Shown: positions 8,991 to 17,395 of the stretch, piece after piece
Position numbering within the stretch: the first letter of the stretch is position 1
How the letters are laid out: each line of letters opens with the position of its first letter
From: AP-15 sp963781215
GTDB lineage: Bacteria > Pseudomonadota > Alphaproteobacteria > ATCC43930 > CGMCC-115725
NCBI GenBank assembly: GCA_963781215.1
Contig: CAWAFE010000026.1
Coordinates: 53,815-117,814, forward strand
DNA length: 64,000 bases
Direction of reading: 5' to 3'
The notes under the pieces: generated by a model
The model's database searches: none
Told to the model about the DNA's origin: nothing
What the model saw: only the letters and a program-made list of their open reading frames with translations
Position numbers and translations under genes: made by a program

Positions 8991-10421
8991 TCACACGGCC
9001 GGGCGGGCGCGGATGTCGTCGCCGATCTTGCGCGGCAGGAACTGGCCGTCGCTCGGGCTGGCGAGGAAATTGCCGTTTTCGACTGCGATCTTGCCGCGCA
9101 GGATCGTCATGCTCGGCCAGACCGCGACCTCGTGGCCCTCCCACGGGGTGTAGTCGGTCTCGTGCAGATCCTCCTTGCGCAATACCCGCCGCGCGCGCGG
9201 GTCGAGCAAGACGATATCGGCGTCGGAGCCGACCGCCAGCGCCCCCTTCTTTGGATAGAGCCCCATGATCTTGGCCGCGTTCGCCGAGGTGAGGCCGACG
9301 AAATCGCCAAGGCTGTAGCCGCGCTTTTCGACCATGTGCGTGTACATCAACGAGACCCGGGGCTCGACCCCGGAATTGCCACCGGTGGTGTCGTCGATGC
9401 GGCGGCCCTGCAGCTTGACCTGCAGCGGGCAGCACACCTCGTCGGTGGCGATCGCCTGGATCGCACCATGGCTGGTCGCCGCCCACAGCGCCTCCTGGTC
9501 CCTGGCGAATTTGAGCGAGGGATAGGTGTGGAACATCTGTCCGCCCGGCCGTTTGTAGTCCTCGGCGGTGTAGAGCAGGTATTGGTGCAGGGTCTCGCCG
9601 TAGATCGGAAAGCCGCGCGCCCGCGACGCCGCGATCGCCGCCACCCCGGTCGCGGCCGATACGTGGACCATGTAGAGGGCAGCGCCCTCGACGTTCTCGG
9701 CGAGCCGGATCACCCGGTTGAACGACAAATCCTCGGACAAGGTGTTGTGCACTTCGGCCATGTTCTCGAAGCCGGTGCGGTCCTCGCGGAACAGCTTCTC
9801 GTACATGTGCATGACGATGTCGTTGTCCTCGGCATGGATCGCGGCGATGCCGCCCTCGGCGCCGAGGATCTTCAGCACCTCCCAGATGTCGCCGAACCGC
9901 ACCATCCGGCCGGCGTTGGACGGGCGGATATCGGTGGTGAAGATTTTGACCGAGGCGTGCCCCTGCTGGATCGCCTCCGGCAAGGCGCCGAGCACGCCTT
10001 GCGACAGCGTGCCGCGCAGCAGCAGATGAAAACCGTAGTCGCAATAGCAGGCACCCGCCCACTCCCGCTGGCGCGCTTCGATCGATTGCTGCAAGGGCTG
10101 GTCCGACGGGCAGGGCGCGAAATCGAGGAGTGTCGTGGTGCCGCCATGGAGTGCGGCGCGGCTGACCTGCTCCGGTGGCGCGCTCAGCAGCTCCTCGTTG
10201 CGGCCGGGGAAGACGATCGGGAAGCTGCAATGGATGTGCGGGTCGATCCCGCCCGGAACGACGATCTGCCCCGACGCGTCGACGGTGCGCGCCGCACCTG
10301 CCGCGGCGAGGCTGCCGGGCGCGCCGATTGCCGCGATCTTGCCTTGGGCGACGCCGATATCGGCGGCCTGCGTAGCGCCCGGCATGACCGCGATGCCGCC
10401 GGAGACGATCAGATCGAGCAT
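8991..10421 (-). CDS. Dihydropyrimidinase/D-hydantoinase family amidohydrolase
   Basis: The 476-residue enzyme hydrolyses cyclic ureides such as hydantoins or dihydropyrimidines. Family signatures are the VVPGGIDPHIHCSFP metal-binding segment (HxH near residues 62-64), the SVKIFTT segment with the lysine that is normally carboxylated to bridge two metals, the HAEDN and HVSAA histidine segments, and the LTSANAAKIMGLYPKKG C-terminal region. Length is normal for the family. It runs in the same direction as the PLD-like and amine oxidase genes. The substrate cannot be assigned from sequence. Confidence 0.9.
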   Translation of the reverse strand: MLDLIVSGGIAVMPGATQAADIGVAQGKIAAIGAPGSLAAAGAARTVDASGQIVVPGGIDPHIHCSFPIVFPGRNEELLSAPPEQVSRAALHGGTTTLLDFAPCPSDQPLQQSIEARQREWAGACYCDYGFHLLLRGTLSQGVLGALPEAIQQGHASVKIFTTDIRPSNAGRMVRFGDIWEVLKILGAEGGIAAIHAEDNDIVMHMYEKLFREDRTGFENMAEVHNTLSEDLSFNRVIRLAENVEGAALYMVHVSAATGVAAIAASRARGFPIYGETLHQYLLYTAEDYKRPGGQMFHTYPSLKFARDQEALWAATSHGAIQAIATDEVCCPLQVKLQGRRIDDTTGGNSGVEPRVSLMYTHMVEKRGYSLGDFVGLTSANAAKIMGLYPKKGALAVGSDADIVLLDPRARRVLRKEDLHETDYTPWEGHEVAVWPSMTILRGKIAVENGNFLASPSDGQFLPRKIGDDIRARPAV

Positions 10422-10478
10422 GGCGCACCCCCATTCAACCGCAGCCGCCGTAATGGCGGAGCCGTGAGTTTCAGGGGT

Positions 10479-11054
10479 TCAGGGATCGCCGTCCAGCGGA
10501 TTGCGCCGCGGCCGCGGCCGGCACCAATCCTCGCGCTGCTCGAAGGGGGCGGAGACCGCACGCCGGCTTTCCCATTGGGCGGCATAGGCCGTCGCGACAG
10601 CCGCCGAGACGACGAGGTTCAGATCCTCGTAATTGTGGGCGGCGTTGCGGCTCCAATTGTAGGAGCCCATCAGGGTCACCCGGTCGTCGATGACCATGGT
10701 CTTGGCATGGGCGATGCGCACGGTGTAGTCGATCCAGATGGCCGCACCGGCCTCATACAGCGGTTCGAGGCCGGCGTTGCGCTCGCAGGGCGTCCTCTTG
10801 TCGGCGATCAGGCGCACCTCGACGCTGCGCTCCATGGCGCGCAGCAGCGCCTCGACGATGCCCGAACCCGTCGTCAAATTGTAGGCGCTGACCAGGATCC
10901 GCCGCTGCGCCGCGTCGATCGCGCGGACCGCGAAGGCGGCGCAATCCTCCTCCGGGGCAAAGCAGACGGCGATTGCCGCCTGCGGCACCGAGGTCCCGGC
11001 CGGCAGCCCTTCCGACAGCAGCCCGAGCGCCAGCAGCAGAGCACCCGATATCAC
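10479..11054 (-). CDS. Single-HKD phospholipase D-like protein
   Basis: The 191-residue product has a hydrophobic N-terminus (about residues 3-20, probable signal or anchor) and one HKD motif, HAKTMVIDDRVTLMGSYNWS, near residues 114-133. A single motif with this length is typical of the Nuc/endonuclease branch of the PLD superfamily, which dimerises to form one active site. It is likely exported and may cleave nucleic acid or phosphodiesters. It lies between the hydantoinase and amine oxidase genes on the same strand, with no obvious functional link. Confidence 0.8.
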   Translation of the reverse strand: MISGALLLALGLLSEGLPAGTSVPQAAIAVCFAPEEDCAAFAVRAIDAAQRRILVSAYNLTTGSGIVEALLRAMERSVEVRLIADKRTPCERNAGLEPLYEAGAAIWIDYTVRIAHAKTMVIDDRVTLMGSYNWSRNAAHNYEDLNLVVSAAVATAYAAQWESRRAVSAPFEQREDWCRPRPRRNPLDGDP

Positions 11055-11171
11055 GCATCCAAAGATAGAGGGCGAAAGTTAAGACGGGGTTTCCGGCCGA
11101 TTGGCGCTGCGTATCCGGCGGATGCCGGTTCATATTCGCGCGATGCGCCACGAGGCCGCCCTCAGACGGAT

Positions 11172-12425
11172 TCAATGACCGGGGTGCAAGGTCGCGAGCG
11201 CGGCTTCGGCGGCGGTGACGCCGCTCTGATAGGCGCCGTGGGCGGTCGAGAAGAAATTCGGCGAAGTGGCCTCGCCGGCGAAGAACAGGCGGTCGTCGAC
11301 GGGTGCGCCGAGAAGCGCGCGGTCCTCGGCGTGGCCGGGCATCGCATAGGAATAGGAGCCGCGCGCCCAGGGGTCGTGCAGCCAGCCGGTCGCGGCGAGC
11401 GGGGCGATTTGCCGGCGGACATCGTTGCCGAAAAGGCGCGCGAGCTCGCCCGCGGCAAAGGCGAACATCCCGGCCTCGCCTTCCTCTTCGAGTGCGGCCG
11501 CCCAGCGCCCGCCGAAAAAGCAGTAGATCGCCGGGCGGTCGAAGGGCCGCACCTGATAGCTCATCGTTTCGCGCGAATTCGTCGAGCCGATGAGGTAGGC
11601 GTCGTGCTCGATCCCGGGGAACGTGCCGTCGAGCGCGATGAAGAGCTTGTCGGCAAGCCCGAGCGGCAGGCCCGCCGCCGCCGCGAGCTTGTCCGGCAGT
11701 GGCGGGTCGAAGCGGATCAACTCGGCGGCGAGGATCGAGGTCGGCACCGTCACGATCGCCCGCGCCGCGGTCACCGTGCCGCGTGCGGTTTCGAGCCGGA
11801 TCGCCCGCCCGCCATGGTCGATCCGCGACACCGCGGCCTCCAGCGCCACCGGCAGGCCCTGGGCCAGCCTCTCGAACAGCCGGCCATAGCCTTCATGGAG
11901 CCGCCAGTTGGCGCCGCTGTCCTCGTAGCGGACATTGTCCTTGATCGAAACCCGGTCGAGCTCGGCGCCGTTCGCCCAGCTGCTGGTCGCATCGAGCAGC
12001 CGGTTCCAGCGCCCGCCCGGCGCCAGCACATCGGCCAGCGGGCCGTCTTCCGGTCTCTCCGCCGCCCTTCTGAGCGCCCGGCGATGGGTCTCGCGGGCGG
12101 CAAGCCAGTCCGCCTCGGCCTCGATCGTCTCGCCGCTGCGGCGCAGCCGGGTGGTCCATTCCGGCGGGCGGCGATGGATCGAGAAGCCGAGATCGCGGGC
12201 GATCGGCGACAGCGGATTGCGGTCGGCCGAATGCAGCCATTCCGCACCCCGGTCGAGCGCGAAGCCTCGGGGTGCCACGGTATGGACCCGGCCGCCGACC
12301 CGGTCGCGCGCCTCCAGTACCAGCACCGAGATATCGCCGGCCTCGCGCAGCCGCCGCGCCGCACCGATCCCGGCGGCACCGGCGCCGACCACCGCGACAT
12401 CGACCTCCGATGGAAAACCCGTCAT
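11172..12425 (-). CDS. FAD-dependent flavin monoamine oxidase family protein
   Basis: This 417-residue flavoenzyme has an N-terminal Rossmann motif VVGAGAAGIGAARRL (GxGxxG at residues 14-19), the following VLEARDRVGGRVHT loop, and the C-terminal RLFFAGEATSPNFF and GAYQSGVTAAE segments that close the FAD site. These mark the amine oxidase/polyamine oxidase family, which oxidises amines to imines with release of hydrogen peroxide. The substrate is unknown. It is divergent from the haloacid dehalogenase gene, 66 bases away. Confidence 0.88.
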   Translation of the reverse strand: MTGFPSEVDVAVVGAGAAGIGAARRLREAGDISVLVLEARDRVGGRVHTVAPRGFALDRGAEWLHSADRNPLSPIARDLGFSIHRRPPEWTTRLRRSGETIEAEADWLAARETHRRALRRAAERPEDGPLADVLAPGGRWNRLLDATSSWANGAELDRVSIKDNVRYEDSGANWRLHEGYGRLFERLAQGLPVALEAAVSRIDHGGRAIRLETARGTVTAARAIVTVPTSILAAELIRFDPPLPDKLAAAAGLPLGLADKLFIALDGTFPGIEHDAYLIGSTNSRETMSYQVRPFDRPAIYCFFGGRWAAALEEEGEAGMFAFAAGELARLFGNDVRRQIAPLAATGWLHDPWARGSYSYAMPGHAEDRALLGAPVDDRLFFAGEATSPNFFSTAHGAYQSGVTAAEAALATLHPGH

Positions 12426-12491
12426 TTCCGCCCTCGCCTCTGGTCGCGCCGACGGCTAGCGTAGCGCGATTTTCGACGATAGGGGGCCGCG

Positions 12492-13214
12492 ATGCGCCTG
12501 ACCGATTTCAAGGTTCTGACCTTCGATTGCTACGGCACCCTGATCGATTGGGAAACCGGCATCGCCGACGCGCTGCGCCCGCTGCTCGAGCGGGGCGGCG
12601 CCGAGCGCGCGCGGGACGACGTCTTAGCAGCCTTTGCCCGGCACGAGGCGGCGCAGGAAGCCGAAACACCGGGCATGATCTATTCCGAGCTTCTCGCCCG
12701 CGTTCACCGCCGCCTCGCCGCGGAATGGGGCATTGCCGCCGACGAAGCGGATCACCGTACCTTTGGCGCCTCGGTCGGCGAGTGGCCGGCCTTTGCCGAT
12801 ACGCCGGCCGCGCTGCGATACCTCGAGCAATTCTACACGCTCGTGATCCTGTCCAATGTCGACAACCGCAGCTTTGCCGCCAGCAGCAAGCGGCTTGGCG
12901 TCACCTTCGACGCAATCTTCACCGCCGAGGACATCGGCTCCTACAAGCCCGACCCGAGGAACTTCCGTCACATGATCGACGCGCTGAAGAAGGGCGGCCA
13001 CGCGCCGGGCGACATCCTGCATACGGCGCAGAGCCTGTTCCACGACCACGCGCCGGCCAACGCGATTGGCCTCCATTCGGCCTGGATCGATCGTCGCAAG
13101 GGCATGGCCGGCCTAGGCGCAACGCCGCCGTCGCCCGCCAGCGTCCACTATGACTTTCACTTCGGCAATATGGCCGAATTTGTCGAAGCGCACCGGATCG
13201 AGCCGCGCGGATAA
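12492..13214 (+). CDS. Haloacid dehalogenase type II
   Basis: The 240-residue protein starts MRLTDFKVLTFDCYGTLIDW, giving the HAD motif I nucleophile at D12 in the FDCYGTLIDW form typical of L-2-haloacid dehalogenases. Motif II is ILSNVDN, and motif III/IV is seen in SYKPDPRNF. A helical cap follows motif I. True dehalogenases hydrolyse 2-haloalkanoates, but several relatives act on other substrates. The C-terminal DDxxH-type arrangement is loosely kept as FHDHAPANAIGLHSAWIDR. It is a monocistronic gene, divergent from the amine oxidase. Confidence 0.85.
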   Translation: MRLTDFKVLTFDCYGTLIDWETGIADALRPLLERGGAERARDDVLAAFARHEAAQEAETPGMIYSELLARVHRRLAAEWGIAADEADHRTFGASVGEWPAFADTPAALRYLEQFYTLVILSNVDNRSFAASSKRLGVTFDAIFTAEDIGSYKPDPRNFRHMIDALKKGGHAPGDILHTAQSLFHDHAPANAIGLHSAWIDRRKGMAGLGATPPSPASVHYDFHFGNMAEFVEAHRIEPRG

Positions 13215-13379
13215 TCCTGATCGAGACGCTCCTTACAATAAAAGATCACTATCGACGCTCAATTCGACGGTTGTGTTAAATCGGCGTCGGCTGTTAAGGT
13301 AATTGATGATGCCGGCGGGAGCGTCGTGTGGCCATTCGTTAAAGAGCCCACCGCTGCGTGCATCAAAGCGGAGTAGCCC

Positions 13380-14396
13380 GTGACCCCTGACGCGTTTACG
13401 ACACGGTCTCTCCACCCTCGCGATCAGCTCGAAGCTTGGCACGAGTGGTATCGGCCGGTCCTTGAACTCGTGCCCAAGCACCCGACGGACGTGAAATTTC
13501 CGGCGGAGATCCAACTGTGGAAGCTGGGCGGTCTGGCTCTGAGCCGAACCACCGCGCCGTCCGTCGATGTTGTGCGAAACAAGGGCAATATCCGGCACGA
13601 CCCGGTCGATCACTGGGTCGTCAGCTATTGCATCCGGGGGGCGCACCTTGCCGACACGGCAGGGAGTGTGCTCGAAGTCCCCGCGCGGGTGCCGTTCATC
13701 TGGTCGCTGGGACAGGAATTCCGGCATGAGCGCACCCATGTCGACCGGATCCAGCTCTTGATAGCGCGCGACACATTCCGCGAGCTGGCACCTCTGCTCG
13801 ATGCTGCTTGCGGGTCGGTGCTGGATACGCCTCTCGGACATCTGCTCGGCGACTACATGTTGGCTCTGGAGCGCCACCTGCCGGCCGTGACCGAGGACGA
13901 CTTTCTGCGACTGACAAACGCTGTTGGCGCGATGATCGCCGCGGCGGTCGCTCCATCGACGGAGCGTATGGCCGTCGCCAAAGGGCAAGTCGATCTCGGC
14001 CGCAAGGAGGGGGTGCGGCAGGCCGTCCGCCGGCACCTGCGAACGCCCACCTTAGAGCCGAAGAGCCTCAGCCGACTCGTCGGAATGTCCCGTTCCAATC
14101 TGTATCGGCTGTTCGAAGATGTAGGCGGCGTGGCCCGATACATTCAGCGTGAGCGGCTGCTCGAAGCGCACACCGTGTTGACCGATCCCACGACCACAAT
14201 GTCGATCTCGGCGATCGCCGAGGATTTGTGCTTCGCGGATGCCTCCAGTTTTAGTCGCACCTTCAGACGGGAGTTTGGCCACAGCCCAGGCGAGGCGCGT
14301 TCGGCCGCGCTGGCCGGGCTGGCGCCATCCGCGATGCCGCACGGCCGTGCACCATCGCAAGGCGACGATTTCAGTGCCCTCCTCCGCGGATTCTAA
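13380..14396 (+). CDS. AraC family transcriptional regulator
   Basis: The 338-residue regulator has an N-terminal AraC-binding-like (cupin) sensing domain up to about residue 185 and a C-terminal AraC/XylS DNA-binding domain with two helix-turn-helices. The first is around LSRLVGMSRSNLYRLFEDVGG. The second lies in ISAIAEDLCFADASSFSRTF, followed by FRREFGHSPGE. GTG 13380 is the likely start. Its target is not obvious; the neighbouring dehalogenase ends 166 bases upstream on the same strand. Confidence 0.85.
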   Translation: MTPDAFTTRSLHPRDQLEAWHEWYRPVLELVPKHPTDVKFPAEIQLWKLGGLALSRTTAPSVDVVRNKGNIRHDPVDHWVVSYCIRGAHLADTAGSVLEVPARVPFIWSLGQEFRHERTHVDRIQLLIARDTFRELAPLLDAACGSVLDTPLGHLLGDYMLALERHLPAVTEDDFLRLTNAVGAMIAAAVAPSTERMAVAKGQVDLGRKEGVRQAVRRHLRTPTLEPKSLSRLVGMSRSNLYRLFEDVGGVARYIQRERLLEAHTVLTDPTTTMSISAIAEDLCFADASSFSRTFRREFGHSPGEARSAALAGLAPSAMPHGRAPSQGDDFSALLRGF

Positions 14397-14589
14397 CCGG
14401 CGCGGAGGCCCGACCCGCACATCACCTCGGCCTCAATTTGGACGCGGTCGGACCGGTTCACGCGCGGACGGGATCAAGCGCTAAGATTGGGACGCTCGGT
14501 ATCGTCGCGGGATTCCTGGCTCATCGCAGGCGCCGCCGACATTGCTACACTGCGAAGCAATATCCGAAGGGACAAAGAGGGCGACGCGT

Positions 14590-14778
14590 ATGATCATCAG
14601 CACTGCAATAACTTTGGCGGTGGCGGCCGGTTCTCTGGCGGCGATCGCAACCACCCTGGCGGCTCACACGGGGGCGTCGCGACGGACCGTTGTCGTGAAC
14701 CATCCCCCGATCGTCAGCCCGAGCGACGTGTCAGAGGCTTGGTCTGCGCACAAGAATGTGACCGGCAGCAAGCGTTAG
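14590..14778 (+). CDS. Small hypothetical protein with one N-terminal helix
   Basis: This is a 62-residue frame beginning MIISTAITLAVAAGSLAAIA, a single hydrophobic helix that could be a signal anchor, followed by a short polar tail. A purine-rich stretch (AAAGAGGG) lies upstream. No family is recognised. It precedes the stress-related block that begins at 14978. The rest of the 14397-14977 gap holds nothing I recognise. Confidence 0.35.
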   Translation: MIISTAITLAVAAGSLAAIATTLAAHTGASRRTVVVNHPPIVSPSDVSEAWSAHKNVTGSKR

Positions 14779-14977
14779 AAGCAGCTGCTGAGACAAATCG
14801 TGCACGAGATGCCTCCATCCGACGATGCCGTCCGGTAGCTATGATAGATACGAGAGACGCGACAACAGGTCCAGCGGGAGGATAGGATCAAAGCTTACCG
14901 CGGTCGGCGAAGCGCAACCGAGCGCGGATCGCGATCAACAACGGTGCCATGTCAAAAAGCGGCATTGAAGGGAGTCA

Positions 14978-16576
14978 ATGAACGCCTCCTCGGCTGTCAC
15001 GATCGTTGGTGGACTAGGCCTGTTTCTGCTTGGCGTCCACCATCTCACCGAGGGGCTCAAGGGTCTTGCGGGAGACTCACTGCGCCGTGCGCTTCAGGCG
15101 ATGGTGGGCGGCCGATCGAGCGCGATCATATCGGGCGCGCTGTTCACAGTGCTGGTTCAATCGTCAACCGCGACGACGCTGACCGTCATCGGCTTTGTCA
15201 GCGCGGGATTAGTCACCTTCCCGCAGGCGGTCGGGGTCATCATCGGCGCGACTTTCGGCACGACTTCGACGCCGTGGCTGGTGGCGATCTTCGGCCTCCG
15301 CCTGCGCATTTCCGCTTTTGCCATGCCAATGCTCGGAATTGGCGCCTTCCTCTGGCTGATCGCCAAGGGCAAAACGCGTTCTGCCGGGGCTATCCTGGCC
15401 GGCTTCGGACTGCTGTTCATCGGGATCGAGTATCTGCAGACCGGAATGGAAGGCATTTCGTGGAACCTCGATGCCATCGGCGGAAGCGGTTTTGGCTGGC
15501 AATGGATTCTCGCTGGGATCGGGATCCTGATGTCGGTTGTCATGCAGAGCTCCAGTGCCGCTGCGGCGACGACGCTCGTGGCGCTAAATGCGGGCTCGCT
15601 GACGTTTGATCAAGCTTGCGCATTGATTGTAGGACAGAGTGTCGGGACCGCAGCGACGAGCGCGATGGTTGCAATTGGCGCCGGGCTGGCGGTGCGGCGC
15701 GCGGCGCTGGCGCATATCGTCTACAATGTTGCCATCGGCATCATTGGTATCCTGCTGCTCGGACCGATGGCGGCTGCTTCTCACTGGGTAGGTACTCAAT
15801 TCGATGATCTCAATGGTGTGCTGGCCCTGGCGGCATTTAGCAGCATCTTCAAGCTTGTGGGGATCCTTGCGTTCTACCCGTGGCTTGATGGTTTCTCACG
15901 ATTGATTATCAGGATTTCCGGCAAGGGTACCGAGTCGGCTGTCAGCCATCTCGATCCCGTCCTCGCCAACGCGGGAGGGGCCGTCGCGCTCGAGGCCGCC
16001 TGGCGGGCGACCCTGGAGCTTTCGCATGGTTCGGTCGATGCCGTCCGCCGCTGGCTCGCCGGCGAATCCGTCCGCTACGACCCCCCGATCGAAGCGGTCC
16101 GGCAGATAGACGATTTCCTGGAAGCGCTGTCGCTCGAAACCACCGATTTGAGCACGATCGAGCCCCGCCTCGTCCGCCTTTGCCACGCGCTCGATCATCT
16201 CACCCAACTCAATGACGACCTGACGCAAATCCCCTCGGCGGTCGGCGGCCGGCAGCCTCCGGCTGGTGTCACGGCGGGCGAGCGGGCGCTTGCCGGGTGG
16301 CTCGGCGCCACGAAAGACCCCGAGGCGGCATCCGGTCCGGCGATCTTCGAGGCGATCGAAAATGCTTCGAAACAGCTCACCGCCGAACGCAGGGCCGCAC
16401 GCGAAAAGACGTTGGAAGACGTCGCCCTGCAACGCACCCCGATCGCGACGGCCCGCGCGGAGCTCGTAGCGCTCGCATGGGCGGATGGCGCCCTTTACCA
16501 CGCATGGCGGCTCGCCGAATCGCTCAGAATCGCTTCCGGCGAACGATCGACCGCGGATGCGATCCGTAACTCATAA
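14978..16576 (+). CDS. Na/Pi cotransporter family protein with C-terminal PhoU-like region
   Basis: The 532-residue protein is a NptA/YjbB-type sodium-phosphate transporter. The membrane part has the two internally repeated QSSTATT (about residue 60) and QSSSAAAATT (about residue 190) motifs that define the family, within eight or so hydrophobic helices up to residue 310. The C-terminal 200 residues form a soluble helical PhoU-like domain. GAAGGGAG precedes ATG 14978. The next gene, encoding polyphosphate kinase 2, starts 15 bases after the stop, so phosphate transport and polyphosphate use are probably co-expressed. Confidence 0.9.
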   Translation: MNASSAVTIVGGLGLFLLGVHHLTEGLKGLAGDSLRRALQAMVGGRSSAIISGALFTVLVQSSTATTLTVIGFVSAGLVTFPQAVGVIIGATFGTTSTPWLVAIFGLRLRISAFAMPMLGIGAFLWLIAKGKTRSAGAILAGFGLLFIGIEYLQTGMEGISWNLDAIGGSGFGWQWILAGIGILMSVVMQSSSAAAATTLVALNAGSLTFDQACALIVGQSVGTAATSAMVAIGAGLAVRRAALAHIVYNVAIGIIGILLLGPMAAASHWVGTQFDDLNGVLALAAFSSIFKLVGILAFYPWLDGFSRLIIRISGKGTESAVSHLDPVLANAGGAVALEAAWRATLELSHGSVDAVRRWLAGESVRYDPPIEAVRQIDDFLEALSLETTDLSTIEPRLVRLCHALDHLTQLNDDLTQIPSAVGGRQPPAGVTAGERALAGWLGATKDPEAASGPAIFEAIENASKQLTAERRAAREKTLEDVALQRTPIATARAELVALAWADGALYHAWRLAESLRIASGERSTADAIRNS

Positions 16577-16591
16577 CCGAGGAAGGAGCCG

Positions 16592-17365
16592 ATGAAGCGC
16601 AAGGAATACGAAAAGGCGCTGCGCAAGCTGCAGGTCGAGCTTTGCGCATTGCAGGACTGGGTCAAGCATCAGGGCCTGCGAGTGGTCGTGGTCTTCGAGG
16701 GCCGCGACGCCGCCGGGAAGGGCGGCACGATCAAGGCCATCACCGAGCGGGTCAGCCCCCGCGTCTTCCGGGTGGTGGCGCTGCCGGCGCCGTCCGATCG
16801 AGAAAAGGGACAACTGTACCTGCAGCGCTACGTCGCGCACCTCCCAACGGAGGGGGAGATCGTGATCTTCGACCGCAGCTGGTACAACCGCGCCGGCGTC
16901 GAGCCCGTCATGGGCTTCTGCACGGAAGAGCAGCACAGTCGCTTCCTCAAGGTGTGTCCCGAGTTCGAACTCTTCATCGTGGATGACGGGATACTGCTGA
17001 TCAAATACTGGTTGGAGGTCAGCGACTTGGAGCAAAAGCGCCGCTTCTTGGCCCGTATCGAGGATCCGCTGCGCCAGTGGAAGCTAAGCCCGACAGACTT
17101 GTGCTCCCGAAGTAAATGGTTCGAATATTCGCGAGCGCGCGACACGATGTTCGCGGCGACCAACACAAACTTCGCACCCTGGTACATTATCCGCTCGGAC
17201 GACAAACGCCGCGCGCGCCTCAATTGCATCCGCCACCTGCTCAGCCTCATTCCCTGCGAAAAGGTGCCGCAGAAGAGGGCAAAGCTCCCCGACCGCTCGA
17301 TGGAGGACGCTTACGACGATATGGCCTCGCTTGAAGGCATCCAGTTTGTCGCGGAGACTGCGTGA
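16592..17365 (+). CDS. ppk2: Polyphosphate kinase 2
   Basis: The 257-residue enzyme transfers phosphate between polyphosphate and nucleotides. It carries the PPK2 Walker A motif GRDAAGKGG (residues 37-45) and the Walker B/lid motif FDRSWYNRAGVEPVMGFC (residues 93-110). Further family blocks are the KYWLEVSDLEQKRRF and RARLNCIRHLL segments. Its size suits a single-domain class I PPK2. AGGAAGGAG precedes the start. It lies directly behind the phosphate transporter and before the P-type ATPase, as expected for a module supplying energy and phosphate under stress. Confidence 0.93.
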   Translation: MKRKEYEKALRKLQVELCALQDWVKHQGLRVVVVFEGRDAAGKGGTIKAITERVSPRVFRVVALPAPSDREKGQLYLQRYVAHLPTEGEIVIFDRSWYNRAGVEPVMGFCTEEQHSRFLKVCPEFELFIVDDGILLIKYWLEVSDLEQKRRFLARIEDPLRQWKLSPTDLCSRSKWFEYSRARDTMFAATNTNFAPWYIIRSDDKRRARLNCIRHLLSLIPCEKVPQKRAKLPDRSMEDAYDDMASLEGIQFVAETA

Positions 17366-17395
17366 GGCCGTGGGAAAAGCAAGGGAGGACGCAAT

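Noticed and set aside
8772..12464. A single 1230-residue open frame on the forward strand
   Set aside because: It runs antisense through the hydantoinase, PLD-like and amine oxidase genes, which have clear motifs. It is an arginine/glycine-rich shadow frame caused by high GC.
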